Assembly: GCA_030625815.1 (NCBI GenBank)
Contig: DAOUQF010000013.1
Location: 1-64,000, forward strand
Direction: 5' to 3'
DNA from: Eubacteriales bacterium
Lineage (GTDB): Bacteria; Bacillota; Clostridia; Tissierellales; GPF-1
Length of the DNA stretch: 64,000 nt
Below the pieces are notes generated by a model. It ran no database searches. It was not told where the DNA came from and saw only the letters and a program-made list of their open reading frames with translations. How positions within the stretch are numbered: the stretch's first letter is position 1; every line of letters starts with the position of its first letter. Below, one piece after another: positions 43,601-52,295 of the stretch. The position numbers and the translations under genes are program-made.

Positions 43601-44743
43601 CTAGAACTTTTCCGCATATTTTCTTTGAATCACAAACAATAAACCGACACAGATCAAGGCCGAGATACTGGAGATCCAACCGATCCCCAAAAACCCAAAC
43701 TTCCCATAGATCCATGGCGCGATGGCATACATCGCAATGTTCGAAACGGAAACCGTCAAATACATCACCGTCATAAAAGTGGCTCGCCTCTCCACCATCA
43801 CTTCCGATGCCAACGCTTGAAACACCGGCCAGCCCCCATCATACCCGAAAGCAAAAAGAAACAAGAGGATTGCTGTGCCTGCAACCGGCACCTTCGTCAC
43901 AAAGAAAATGGATACCGCCATCACAGAAAAAGCCATCCGACCAAAATTCATTTTCCCCCAGCGATCCGCCCGCCACATGGAGAGCAAAACCCCGACAGCC
44001 GTTCCCGAACCTGAAACCAAATAGATCCATCCGATATGGCTTTGAGACACCGATAATTCATTCAAATAAATACTCAAATACCCATAGACAAAAACCGCTG
44101 GAATCGCCAAGACAAATTGAAAGAGCAAAAATATCTTTGCCGCAGGCGCTTGCGGAATCGCCTTGATTTCTTGCCAGCTCAACTTGCCGCTCAATTCGTG
44201 ATGCGCAGGCTTCGGCAAACGCAAGGACAATGCCAAGGCCACTAAGGTACCCGCCATATATTGCAGATACAAACCCTTGATTCCGATATGCCCCACCAAT
44301 GACGACGCGTATATCGGCGCCAAAAGAATCCCGATCGCAAAGGCAAATCGAATAAATCCAAGGGCACGGCCCCGTTTTTCATAGGGAACCAAGTCTCCCA
44401 TATATCCTACAAGCAATCCGGATAGGCTGAAAAATCCCGCTCCAATAATGGCGCGGCCTATAAAGAATTGAAGGGCGGATTGTGAAAAAGCCGTCACACC
44501 CATACCGAAAGCCAAAACTCCCAGGCTTCCTGTAATCACCTTTCGCGATCCAATCCGATCCGCCATCATGCCAAAAATCGGCGCAACCAACCCAAAGACT
44601 GCAAACCCTATATTAATCAAAATAATCTTAGATGCTTCAATTCCAAAAAGCTCCGCCAAATAGGGTGCAATGGGGTACACGCTCCCCAATTCCATGGTCA
44701 TAATAAATTGAATAAAAAATACCGTCATATATGCAAATCTCAT
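43601..44743 (-). CDS. MFS exporter, drug-efflux type
   Basis: A 380-residue 12-helix major facilitator. The family signature GMMADRIGSRKVI near residue 58 (loop 2-3) and the long middle loop after helix 6 fit the DHA1 drug:H+ antiporters. Substrate unknown. Start ATG 44743 follows TAGGAGG, which is itself part of an 11-bp operator-like repeat (next entry). Single gene. Confidence 0.82.
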   Translation of the reverse strand: MRFAYMTVFFIQFIMTMELGSVYPIAPYLAELFGIEASKIILINIGFAVFGLVAPIFGMMADRIGSRKVITGSLGVLAFGMGVTAFSQSALQFFIGRAIIGAGFFSLSGLLVGYMGDLVPYEKRGRALGFIRFAFAIGILLAPIYASSLVGHIGIKGLYLQYMAGTLVALALSLRLPKPAHHELSGKLSWQEIKAIPQAPAAKIFLLFQFVLAIPAVFVYGYLSIYLNELSVSQSHIGWIYLVSGSGTAVGVLLSMWRADRWGKMNFGRMAFSVMAVSIFFVTKVPVAGTAILLFLFAFGYDGGWPVFQALASEVMVERRATFMTVMYLTVSVSNIAMYAIAPWIYGKFGFLGIGWISSISALICVGLLFVIQRKYAEKF

Positions 44744-44750
44744 AAATCCT

Positions 44751-44797
44751 CCTAAACAGCTCTCTAAGTATATCCAAAGCTGTTTAGGCTGTCTAGG
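44751..44797 (-). promoter_or_regulatory. Promoter with triple operator repeat for the MFS exporter
   Basis: On the minus strand -35 TAGACA and -10 TATACT with a 17-bp spacer. A perfect 11-bp inverted repeat CCTAAACAGCT (44751-44761) / AGCTGTTTAGG (44778-44788) flanks the -10, and a third, near copy (CTGTCTAGG) covers the -35. The lower arm merges with the ribosome-binding site. This looks like a repressor operator. No regulator gene is adjacent. Confidence 0.6.
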
Positions 44798-44805
44798 ACA
44801 TAAGA

Positions 44806-44832
44806 CCCTAAAAAAACGGCCAAAGGCCGTTT
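44806..44832 (-). terminator. Terminator of the GNAT gene
   Basis: An 8-bp stem AAACGGCC/GGCCGTTT with a 3-nt loop and a T run on the minus strand, ending one base before the stop codon of the GNAT gene. Confidence 0.88.
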
Positions 44833-44833
44833 C

Positions 44834-45613
44834 TTATCGTTGAATCATCATATACTTTCCAATTTCATGGAATCCAATGCGATTGTAAATCCTTCCCGCC
44901 TTCGGATTGTCATAGAACAAATAGAGTTGTTTGCCAATCTCTCCATATTCCTTCACCAGCTTGGTCACACAGGCGGAGGCATAGCCATGCTGTCGGTGCT
45001 TAGGATCCGTACACACCGCAACCACCATGGCAGACTGGGAATTTTCAGCCGTGGTCGCAGCTCCCGCTACCACCTTACCGTCAATTTTACAGATCACATC
45101 GCGTCCCGTCTTGGTTTCCATCTTATGGCGAATCATTTTTTCGCCGTCCTTCGGCTGACTGAATTCCTCGATCGTGCTGCGCAAGGAGAGAATCCCGTCG
45201 ATATCGTCAAAATCAGCTTCCACCACCGAATCCGGAATCGGATACTCCGTTTCCAGTTCCTTGCATTCCGCAAAATACATCTCTTTGCTGTCGCCTTCCT
45301 CGACATAGGGAATCACTTGTCGAATCGCTTCCGCCCAGCCATTGATATTCGTCCAATTCGAATTTTCCTGAATCTTCGCAGCCATCGCCGCCGCGTCAAA
45401 GGTGTCCGGTGCATAGATCACATAATTGGTATAGTACCTGAGCAAGACCCCCCGGAGAGCTCCATGATCGTCTCGATCCCCCCAAATCGTCTGAAATGAT
45501 GAATCATAACCAAAGTTTTCAATGTCTCCAATGATAAACAAAGCAAATCCCGGTGCTTGCGCCAAAAAAGTTTCAACCTCTCCAGCATGAATTTGATGCA
45601 ATTGCTCCAACAT
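44834..45613 (-). CDS. GNAT-family acetyltransferase
   Basis: A 259-residue protein whose C-terminal half is a GNAT acetyltransferase: VVAVCTDPKHRQHGYASACVT near residue 195 is the acetyl-CoA binding motif (V-x-T-x-P-x-x-R-x-x-G-x-[AG]), followed by LFYDNPKAGRIYNRIGF near residue 232. The N-terminal half resembles the GNAT-like extension of two-domain enzymes. Substrate unknown. Start ATG 45613 follows AAAGGAGGAG. Single gene flanked by terminators. Confidence 0.85.
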   Translation of the reverse strand: MLEQLHQIHAGEVETFLAQAPGFALFIIGDIENFGYDSSFQTIWGDRDDHGALRGVLLRYYTNYVIYAPDTFDAAAMAAKIQENSNWTNINGWAEAIRQVIPYVEEGDSKEMYFAECKELETEYPIPDSVVEADFDDIDGILSLRSTIEEFSQPKDGEKMIRHKMETKTGRDVICKIDGKVVAGAATTAENSQSAMVVAVCTDPKHRQHGYASACVTKLVKEYGEIGKQLYLFYDNPKAGRIYNRIGFHEIGKYMMIQR

Positions 45614-45646
45614 GTTCTCTCCTCCTTTCAATTTCCGTAATTTTAC

Positions 45647-45677
45647 AAAAAAAGGCTTGAAAAATCAAGCCTTTTTT
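45647..45677. terminator. Terminator after ridA
   Basis: AAGGCTTGA/TCAAGCCTT with long A and T runs on each side; it can act in both directions. On the minus strand it ends the ridA transcript. Confidence 0.88.
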
Positions 45678-45709
45678 AAATCATCTCTTATTCGGTTATA
45701 AATAGGCTC

Positions 45710-46084
45710 TTATACTTCCGCGATTACTTCAATCTCTACCAACGCGTCTTTTGGCAAACGAGCAACTTCCACACAGCTTCTTGCAGGGAAATTCTCTGTG
45801 AAGAATTGTTGATATACTCCATTCATCGCGCCAAAGTCTTCCATGTTTTTGATGAAAACCAAAGTCTTAATAACCTTTGAAAGATCTGTGCCCGCTTCTG
45901 TTAAGATGGCTTTCACATTTTCCAAAGATTTTTTTGTCTGCTCTTCAATTGTTGCTGGCATCTCACCGGCCGTGTTCATTCCCAATTGCCCTGAAGTATA
46001 CACCAAGTTCCCAATTTGAACTGCCTGTGAATAAGGGCCAATCGCTCCCGGCGCGTTTGTTGTTGCGATAATTTTTTTTGCCAT
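45710..46084 (-). CDS. ridA: RidA-family imine/enamine deaminase
   Basis: A 124-residue YjgF/RidA protein that hydrolyses reactive 2-aminoacrylate and other enamines from PLP enzymes. APGAIGPYSQAVQIG near residue 11, GQLGMN near residue 32, and the catalytic Arg in PARSCVEVARLPKDALVEIE near residue 100 are intact. Start follows AAGGAGG. The YheO-type regulator ends 3 nt upstream, so both are one operon, and the threonine aldolase nearby is a possible source of PLP-enzyme by-products. Confidence 0.95.
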   Translation of the reverse strand: MAKKIIATTNAPGAIGPYSQAVQIGNLVYTSGQLGMNTAGEMPATIEEQTKKSLENVKAILTEAGTDLSKVIKTLVFIKNMEDFGAMNGVYQQFFTENFPARSCVEVARLPKDALVEIEVIAEV

Positions 46085-46087
46085 GAT

Positions 46088-46735
46088 TTACTCCTCCTTG
46101 TTTGTTCGAACTTCTTCTATATAGTTATAAATGGAAAACTTAGATACCTTGATCTTGGCTGCCAGCACACTCACGGCGCCGCGAATCGAAAACACATTGC
46201 GCTTCTCCAACTCCGCCACCACCCGCAGGCGATCTTCCTTTTCCCAGTACGGCAAGGGCTTCTCGCTTTTGGCAATCGCGCGGTCAATCATGCTCTCCAT
46301 AAAAGACTCCGCATCATGCAAATGGGTTTCTTTCTTCTTCTCTTCAGTGTCCGTCAATGCTTTCAGCTTTGCCAAGTACGCCAAATCGTCTGTAATGTCC
46401 TGATTGATGCAAAGGGCTCCAATTACCTGTTCCCCGTCTCGAATCAACACCGTTGAGGACTTCAAGATCCGTCCTTCCGGGGTTTCGCTTCGATAATTCA
46501 GCAACATCTCGTCTCTCACTTCGCCGGATTCCAAGGACTCTGCTATTTCGATCAATAGATCCGTCGCTGGCGAGCCCACTTGGCGACCGGTTACCTCGCC
46601 ATTGGCAATGGCAATCACCGTTGAAATTTCTCTCGTCAATTGATGCAAAACGACTTCACATTGCTTTCCCATGGTCTCGCCTATGGCTTGAACCACAGGC
46701 AAATAGGTTTGTAAAATTGGATGAATCGATTCCAT
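46088..46735 (-). CDS. YheO/DauR-type PAS-HTH regulator
   Basis: A 215-residue regulator with an N-terminal YheO-like PAS domain (about residues 5-120; TVIAIANGEVTGRQVG; VIGALCINQDIT) and a C-terminal HTH (VFSIRGAVSVLAAKIKVSKFSIYNYIEEV). DauR of Pseudomonas, a relative, senses D-arginine catabolites. Gene order with ridA fits control of a reactive-nitrogen or amino acid pathway. The start ATG 46735 has no strong ribosome-binding site directly upstream (GGAGGGGGGGATTG is 5-18 nt away), which may be fine. Confidence 0.85.
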   Translation of the reverse strand: MESIHPILQTYLPVVQAIGETMGKQCEVVLHQLTREISTVIAIANGEVTGRQVGSPATDLLIEIAESLESGEVRDEMLLNYRSETPEGRILKSSTVLIRDGEQVIGALCINQDITDDLAYLAKLKALTDTEEKKKETHLHDAESFMESMIDRAIAKSEKPLPYWEKEDRLRVVAELEKRNVFSIRGAVSVLAAKIKVSKFSIYNYIEEVRTNKEE

Positions 46736-46810
46736 TCAATCCCCCCCCTCCACTCTATTTGTATCATAGGTATTAAAATAAATCAATAACCCTTAAAATT
46801 TTTTAGCAAG

Positions 46811-46839
46811 TTGCTTCCAAACTTTTGTACCGATATAAT
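46811..46839 (+). promoter_or_regulatory. Promoter of the truncated tag gene
   Basis: TTGCTT and TATAAT with a 17-bp spacer; AAGGAGG follows at 46849-46855. The elements survived although the start of the gene is gone. Confidence 0.7.
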
Positions 46840-46851
46840 AAAAGGAAAAAG

Positions 46852-47313
46852 GAGGCCGCACAGGCCGGCTTAAACTGGAGCACCATTTTAAAAAAAGGAG
46901 AAAACTATCGAATCGCATACAAAAGTTTTGACGCCAAAGCCGTTGCCGCTTTCACCGAAGAGGATCAGGCGATCCTGTTGCAAAATTCCGGTATTGTCCG
47001 AAATCGATTAAAGATCAAAGCCTCCATCAACAACGCCAAGCTCTTTCTTCAAATCCAAGAGGAGTTCGGCTCCTTCGATGCCTATCTCTGGGGATTTGTT
47101 GACGGAAAACCCATTGTCAATGCATTTGAAACCGTCGAAGAACTTCCGGCCAAAACCCCGCTTTCCGAAGAAATCAGCAAAGACTTGAAGAAAAGAGGCT
47201 TCAAATTCTTGGGACCAACCATCATGTACGCCCATCTGCAAGCGGTCGGCATCATCAACGATCATTTGCTTTCTTGCTTCCGAAGACAAGAGATTCTGAA
47301 TCAAAATGCATAG
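46852..47313 (+). pseudogene. tag: 5'-deleted DNA-3-methyladenine glycosylase I (tag)
   Basis: The frame encodes EAAQAGLNWSTILKK, then IVRNRLKI, FGSFDAYLW, GFKFLGPTIMYAH and NDHLLSCFR: the last three-quarters of Tag with the C-terminal zinc His and Cys. Missing are the first roughly 40 residues with the N-terminal zinc ligands and the catalytic Glu. A promoter and AAGGAGG sit directly before GAGGCCGCA, so a deletion has joined the ribosome-binding site to codon 40, perhaps through GGAGG/GAGG homology. No start codon is left except a TTG without site. The rest has no stop or frameshift, suggesting a recent event. Confidence 0.85.
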
Positions 47314-47393
47314 AGCAAATCCGTCCATTTTCTTGCATTTTTATCCAAAAAACTCTATACTCATAAATAATTAAAGGTACGAGGAGGATTTCA

Positions 47394-48407
47394 ATGTATT
47401 ACTTTACCAACGATTATAGCGAAGGCGCCCACGAAAGCATTCTTCAGGCGTTGATCCAATCCAACCTGGAACAAGAACCCGGCTATGGCTATGATACGCA
47501 TACCCTAAACGCCGTTGAGAAGATTCGGGTAGCCGTTGAGAACCAAGATGTCGACGTCCATCTGATACCCGGGGGAACCCAGGCCAACCTGACAGCCCTC
47601 GGCTCCTTTATGCGCCCCCACGAGGCTTGCATCGCCGTTGAATCCGGACATATCGCCACCCACGAAACCGGCGCCATTGAAGCGACTGGACACAAGATCA
47701 TCACCGTTCCATCCGGAGACGGAAAGATCCGACCCGCACAAATTCAAGAGGTTGTCGATTGGCACAAGGATGAACATTCCGTCAAACCGCGACTCGTGTA
47801 TATCTCCAATTCCACAGAGGTGGGCACGCTTTATACCAGAAATGAATTGTTGGACATTCGTCAAACCTGTGACCGAAACAATCTCCTATTGTATATCGAC
47901 GGCGCTCGAATCGGTGCCGCCATCGTTGTGAACGAAGCGGAAATCGATCTTCCCCTTCATTGCGAAGTCGCAGACGCCTTTACCATTGGAGCCACAAAGA
48001 ATGGCGCCCTTGTGGGAGAAGCCATTATCATTCGCAATAAATCCCTCAAAGAGGATTTTCGATATTTGATCAAACAACGCGGCGCATTGATGGCCAAGGG
48101 CCGAATTATGGGAATTCAGTTCGAGACACTCTTTACGGATGATCTGTATTTCGATTTGGCTCGACATGCAAAAAAAATGGCCGATCAATTGACACACGGC
48201 TTGCGAAGCAAGGGCATGACCTTCTTGGTCGATTCTCCGACCAATCAGGTTTTCCCAATTTTGACTAAGGAACAAATTCAAAAGTTGGAAAAAGATTTCA
48301 CCTTTTATGAATGGGAACCCGTCGGCGATCAAGTTGCTATCCGCCTCGTTACCTCTTGGGCAACCCCGCAAAAAGCGATCGATGACTTTCTTGCGGCAAT
48401 CGACTAA
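47394..48407 (+). CDS. Threonine aldolase-family PLP enzyme
   Basis: A 337-residue beta-eliminating lyase of the low-specificity threonine aldolase type, cleaving L-threonine (or allo-threonine) to glycine and acetaldehyde. The PLP Lys is in FTIGATKNGALVGE near residue 203; IDGARIGAA near residue 168 holds the Asp that binds the ring nitrogen; YGYDTHTLNA near residue 31 is conserved. Start ATG 47394 follows GAGGAGG. Single gene convergent with the ArsR unit, divided by a hairpin. Confidence 0.88.
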   Translation: MYYFTNDYSEGAHESILQALIQSNLEQEPGYGYDTHTLNAVEKIRVAVENQDVDVHLIPGGTQANLTALGSFMRPHEACIAVESGHIATHETGAIEATGHKIITVPSGDGKIRPAQIQEVVDWHKDEHSVKPRLVYISNSTEVGTLYTRNELLDIRQTCDRNNLLLYIDGARIGAAIVVNEAEIDLPLHCEVADAFTIGATKNGALVGEAIIIRNKSLKEDFRYLIKQRGALMAKGRIMGIQFETLFTDDLYFDLARHAKKMADQLTHGLRSKGMTFLVDSPTNQVFPILTKEQIQKLEKDFTFYEWEPVGDQVAIRLVTSWATPQKAIDDFLAAID

Positions 48408-48414
48408 AAAGATA

Positions 48415-48466
48415 CAAAAACCACTTATTCCGGGAATTTATTCATCCCAGGAACAAGTGGTTTTCT
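48415..48466. terminator. Terminator between threonine aldolase and ArsR genes
   Basis: AAAAACCACTT pairs with AAGTGGTTTT through a longer imperfect stem (TTCC/GGAA inside); T-rich tail on the plus strand. Confidence 0.8.
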
Positions 48467-48467
48467 T

Positions 48468-48560
48468 GTTTCAGTTTCTTTCTTTTCTCCCAAACAAACA
48501 ATCCCATCACGGCAATGGTTGCAGGCAATATCAAAAGCTGAATCCGCCCATGATCATCGA
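48468..48560 (-). other. Open minus-strand remnant with a membrane-helix signature
   Basis: Directly after the ArsR stop, one minus-strand frame stays open for about 37 codons and reads RIQLLILPATIAVMGLFVW then EKRKKLKQ, a hydrophobic helix followed by positive charges, as at the C-terminus of a membrane protein. There is no start codon with a ribosome-binding site. It could be a gene remnant; chance is not excluded. Confidence 0.25.
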
Positions 48561-49607
48561 CTATTCCTCTCCCGTTAAGTCCTTGACCACATCCGCCAAT
48601 TGCTTGCCCAATCGTTCCATATTCAGATGATAATATACTCGATTTTGTTCCACCCGAATCGTCACCAATCCCTGCTCAATAATGAGATTCATATGATAAC
48701 TGATCGTCGCCTTCGTCAATCCCAATTCTCTCGCCAATTCCGTAGCATAGCGCGGCTTCTTTCCGACCATACGCAGGATTTCCAAGCGGCGTTCATCGGA
48801 CAGAACCTTAAACAACTTCATCGTTTGCATCTTTATAAACGCTTTATCGAAGCGTTGCAGATATCCGAATCCATAGATCCCCATAATTTTATTCTCATCA
48901 ATACTGACACTATGAGAGAGTTCTCCAATCCAAGTCACCGTGAATTGAATATCCTCGCTTTGATCATAATCCTCTTCCTTCATCCAAAGAATCTCTTCCA
49001 TAAATTCCTTGGGGTGCTCCTCTAAAAACTGCTGATGGATTTCTACAATTTGCTTTAATTTATCCTGCAGCATTGCTTCTCTTTTTTGAAAATGCTTTTG
49101 ATAAAAATTGCGATAAAGTTGAACAATCTGCCCCTTCGACTCCTCCGCGTATTTCCGTAACTCAATCACTATCTCTTCGTCCCGATTGGGAAGATCCCAA
49201 CTGGGCTTAATTTGTTCCTCTATAATGGTTCGAATCTCCTGATCCGTGCAGTTTGCCATAACCGTTTGTTGATCATTCAGGGTGAAATAGTATTGTAGCC
49301 ACGCTTCTGCATCCATTGCTTCAATGGCATCGATCATTTCAACCGGTGAATCGTATCCCTTCTCCAGGGACAAGATCAATGGAATCGACACCGTTCCCGT
49401 AAAGTTCAACACAAAATAATCGAGGTCCCTCTTTAAAAAAGGACTGATCTCTTTTCGTATTTCTTCAATGGTTTCTTTCACCTCGGAATCCTGTCGATAA
49501 TGCTGGATAATCGGATGATTCTGAAAGAGATCTTTGTTACTGATGCGTGTAAGTAAGTATAGATATTCAATAACGAGACTAGATTTCAGTTTCAATTTTT
49601 GGTTCAT
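48561..49607 (-). CDS. ArsR-type regulator with large N-terminal domain
   Basis: A 348-residue protein: about 250 residues of a mostly helical domain of unknown type, then an ArsR winged helix at the C-terminus (KLFKVLSDERRLEILRMVGKKPRYATELARELGLTKATISYHMNLL-like pattern). No metal-binding cysteine motif of ArsR/SmtB is seen, so the ligand is probably organic and sensed by the N-terminal domain. The gene start overlaps the MFS gene by 29 nt, so regulator and exporter form one transcript, probably self-regulated through the palindrome at 50890-50913. Confidence 0.8.
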   Translation of the reverse strand: MNQKLKLKSSLVIEYLYLLTRISNKDLFQNHPIIQHYRQDSEVKETIEEIRKEISPFLKRDLDYFVLNFTGTVSIPLILSLEKGYDSPVEMIDAIEAMDAEAWLQYYFTLNDQQTVMANCTDQEIRTIIEEQIKPSWDLPNRDEEIVIELRKYAEESKGQIVQLYRNFYQKHFQKREAMLQDKLKQIVEIHQQFLEEHPKEFMEEILWMKEEDYDQSEDIQFTVTWIGELSHSVSIDENKIMGIYGFGYLQRFDKAFIKMQTMKLFKVLSDERRLEILRMVGKKPRYATELARELGLTKATISYHMNLIIEQGLVTIRVEQNRVYYHLNMERLGKQLADVVKDLTGEE

Positions 49608-50865
49608 AAGTCACCGTTCTCCTTTCAAGTCGTATACCGGATCGATACAGATCGCCCACCAAAGCGAGGGTCGCGACACCTGCATATAAGAATAGTATAT
49701 AGCTTGGAAGCACATCCGACAAATATCCGTGAAGCAAGAAACCCAATGGAGAAATCAACATCGCAATCATATTTAAAAATCCCATGACGCGACCGCGATT
49801 TTCATCTTCCGTATTCTTTTGAATATATACCATCATTGGAATGTTGATCGCCATAATACTCGCCCCCATGGAGAAGGCAAGAATCCCATAGTATACAACC
49901 GGCGGAATCACATTTAGAATTTCAATGCCCGGAATGACGGCAAATCCCATGGCCAGTGTCAAAAGCGGCAGCCAAATCAATTTTTTCGAATACCCAAGGA
50001 GAGTCACGTCCGCATCCTCTTGCCGGCTCATTTTAATCGACCAGATCAAGGCACCAATGGAGAACAAGGCTTCTGTAATGCCAAATTGCCGGCTTGAAAG
50101 CTGCAAATCCCGTACCAGAACAACTGGAATCATAATCCCGATCACCGTAAAGAAAAAATTAATTCCGATAATATTTCGAATCATTGCCTTCATCATAGGG
50201 TTCTTCGCCATATATCCATAGCCTTCCTTGATGGAAGCAAAATATCCGTGTTCCTCCTCTTCCTTTGGTTTTGCCGGGGCAACGCGCCAGTAAAAATCAA
50301 TAAACATTTCTGAAATTCCCGAACAAACAAAAGAGATTCCATTCGCCAACAAGAAGAGTTGCGGTGAGATCATCGCATATAAAACCGCGCCAAAAATTGG
50401 TCCTAATATGCTGGTTCCCTGCGTCGCGGCTTGAGAAAGCGATTGAATCTGACCGATTTTTTCCTCTCGAACCAGATTGGGCATTGCCGCATCAAAGGTA
50501 ACATTGAAAAAAACACTGACACTGCGCAAAAGGAAGGTAGAAAGATAAACCAGGCTCACTTTTAATCCCACATTCATGGTAACCGCAAAGACGATCAACA
50601 TAATCACACCGCTTAGAAGATCAGTGCCAACCACAATTTTTTTCCGGTTTTTCCGATCAGCAAGCGATCCTGCAAGAGGAGAAAAGATGATCGCTGGAAT
50701 CGTAGAAAGCAGGATATTAATTGCAAAACTCATCCCGGATCCTGTTAACTGTAATATGTAAAGCCCCATTGCAAATCCATACATCTGTGATCCCAAAAGG
50801 GAAACGAATTTGCCTGATAAGAATAGACCCAAATTTCTTCTTTCCATTCTTTGATCTTGGTTCAT
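49579..50865 (-). CDS. MFS exporter (MFS_3/EntS-like), copy 1
   Basis: A 428-residue 12-helix transporter of the type common for macrolide, drug or siderophore efflux: N-terminal LGLFLSGKFVSLLGSQMYGFAMGLYIL pattern, LAGSLADRKNRKKIVVGTDLLSG near residue 65 (loop 2-3). Its nearest relative in the window is the gene at 51006-52295 with the same opening (SGKLVSLLGTKMFSFAMGLYIL). Start ATG 50865 follows GGGAG. It precedes and overlaps the ArsR gene. Substrate unknown. Confidence 0.85.
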   Translation of the reverse strand: MNQDQRMERRNLGLFLSGKFVSLLGSQMYGFAMGLYILQLTGSGMSFAINILLSTIPAIIFSPLAGSLADRKNRKKIVVGTDLLSGVIMLIVFAVTMNVGLKVSLVYLSTFLLRSVSVFFNVTFDAAMPNLVREEKIGQIQSLSQAATQGTSILGPIFGAVLYAMISPQLFLLANGISFVCSGISEMFIDFYWRVAPAKPKEEEEHGYFASIKEGYGYMAKNPMMKAMIRNIIGINFFFTVIGIMIPVVLVRDLQLSSRQFGITEALFSIGALIWSIKMSRQEDADVTLLGYSKKLIWLPLLTLAMGFAVIPGIEILNVIPPVVYYGILAFSMGASIMAINIPMMVYIQKNTEDENRGRVMGFLNMIAMLISPLGFLLHGYLSDVLPSYILFLYAGVATLALVGDLYRSGIRLERRTVTYEPKIETEI

Positions 50866-50889
50866 GGTTTTCTCCCATCTAACTTTTTA

Positions 50890-50944
50890 TTTGTTAGAAT
50901 TAAATCTAACAAACTCAGTATATCATCGTTTTTGATCATGTCAA
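50890..50944 (-). promoter_or_regulatory. Promoter and ArsR-type operator of the MFS-arsR operon
   Basis: On the minus strand -35 TTGACA (50939-50944), 16-bp spacer, -10 TATACT (50917-50922). Directly downstream, covering the start point, is a 9-bp perfect palindrome TTTGTTAGA-N6-TCTAACAAA (50890-50913). Extra GTTAGA half-sites lie nearby in the leader and around 50965. The winged-helix regulator encoded in the operon is the likely repressor. Confidence 0.7.
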
Positions 50945-50993
50945 GTGAATTTCGAAATTATTTAAGTTAGATGAATTTCTACCTTAAACTATA

Positions 50994-51021
50994 AAAAAAA
51001 GACCTCTATGAGGTCTTTGCT
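50994..51021 (-). terminator. Terminator of MFS copy 2
   Basis: AAAGACCTC/GAGGTCTTT with a TAT loop and a T run on the minus strand; it overlaps the stop codon of the gene at 51006. Confidence 0.85.
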
Positions 51022-52295
51022 TCTTGCTCTTGTGGAATCGGCTGATAGTAATTTTGAGTAATCGAGTCCCTATAAAACAGCATTGCAACAATCAACATCG
51101 CCACTCCGCCATAAATCATCAAGACATAAGCCGGTACCCGATCCGATAAAATCCCATGAATTAAAAGCCCCAATGGACTAATTACCCTTGAAATCGTCGC
51201 GCAAAATCCCATCACGCGTCCCCGATAGCGATCTTCGGTTCCCATTTGAATCATTACCATCATTGGAATATTGATCATCATCAATACGCCGCCGACAACA
51301 AATCCCAACACAATATAGATCGGCACGACTTGATCCACAAAAAAAGGCAGCGGATGCGGCAACACAGGCAATGCATACAGCAAGATCATGCTGGCAATCA
51401 AGACCATCTGACCGGTAAATCGACGAATCTGAAAGGCACCCATCTTTTTTGCGCCAATCAAGCTGAAGATCAAAGCTCCCGCAAAGAAACTTCCCTGCAC
51501 CAGTCCATACGAATGATCGGTCACTCGCAAGGTTGCTACCAGAATCAAAGGCATCAACACATCCCATACAGTAAAAAAGAAATTATAGAGCATCACGTGC
51601 TTATACAAGCTCAAGATTTCCTTCTTCTCGGAGAAGTATTCGTATCCCTCTTTCAGGTCGTTGAAAATAGAGGATACGCTCAATGGCATTCGATTCTCGT
51701 TTATGGTCTCATCCCGATTGAATTCAAAAGAAATAAAGGTTTCTGTGGCCGCAGATAACAAAAATGTAATCCCATTAATCAGCATAAAACTTTTTGGGTC
51801 CACCCAAGAATAAACAACTCCGCCTAAAACCGGTCCCAATATATCCGTCAAATTACGAATAGAATGACTGTAGGCTTGCATGGATCCAAGATTATTTCGT
51901 TCCACCAAATTCGGCAACGAGGCCTCAAAAGTAACATCAAAGAAAATATTCAAAGCATTCAACAAGACAATGGCAATGTAAATAAGGAGCACACTCAAGC
52001 CTTGCGTATTTGCAAACCAAAGCGTAGTCAACATCACGACACCGCTCAAAGCATCCATCCAGATGACAATTTTTTTGCGGTCAAATCGATCGGCAAAAGA
52101 ACCGGCAATCGGCCCAAAAATCAAACTCGGAACCATGCTTAAAAACAAGGAAAAGGCAAAGCTCATTCCAGAACCCGTGATGCGCAAGATGTACAAGCCC
52201 ATTGCGAAGCTGAACATTTTTGTACCCAACAGAGAAACAAGTTTCCCCGATAGATAGAAAAACATATTTCTTTTTTCTATTCTTCTCAACCGCAT
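51006..52295 (-). CDS. MFS exporter (MFS_3/EntS-like), copy 2
   Basis: A 429-residue paralog of the downstream exporter: GSFADRFDRKKIVIWMDALSG near residue 65 aligns with the copy 1 loop, and both end with the IHGILSDRVPAYVL-type stretch. It lacks an adjacent regulator, but has its own promoter about 90 bp upstream and a terminator, so it is a separate unit. Two adjacent ATGs start it (52298 and 52295); the second is further from the only GGAG and is more likely, though spacing is tight. Substrate unknown. Confidence 0.83.
   Translation of the reverse strand: MRLRRIEKRNMFFYLSGKLVSLLGTKMFSFAMGLYILRITGSGMSFAFSLFLSMVPSLIFGPIAGSFADRFDRKKIVIWMDALSGVVMLTTLWFANTQGLSVLLIYIAIVLLNALNIFFDVTFEASLPNLVERNNLGSMQAYSHSIRNLTDILGPVLGGVVYSWVDPKSFMLINGITFLLSAATETFISFEFNRDETINENRMPLSVSSIFNDLKEGYEYFSEKKEILSLYKHVMLYNFFFTVWDVLMPLILVATLRVTDHSYGLVQGSFFAGALIFSLIGAKKMGAFQIRRFTGQMVLIASMILLYALPVLPHPLPFFVDQVVPIYIVLGFVVGGVLMMINIPMMVMIQMGTEDRYRGRVMGFCATISRVISPLGLLIHGILSDRVPAYVLMIYGGVAMLIVAMLFYRDSITQNYYQPIPQEQEAKTS

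Noticed and set aside
46825-47313. TTG start at 46825 giving a complete Tag-like protein
   Set aside because: The TTG lies between -35 and -10, so it would not be transcribed; the catalytic N-terminus is missing anyway.
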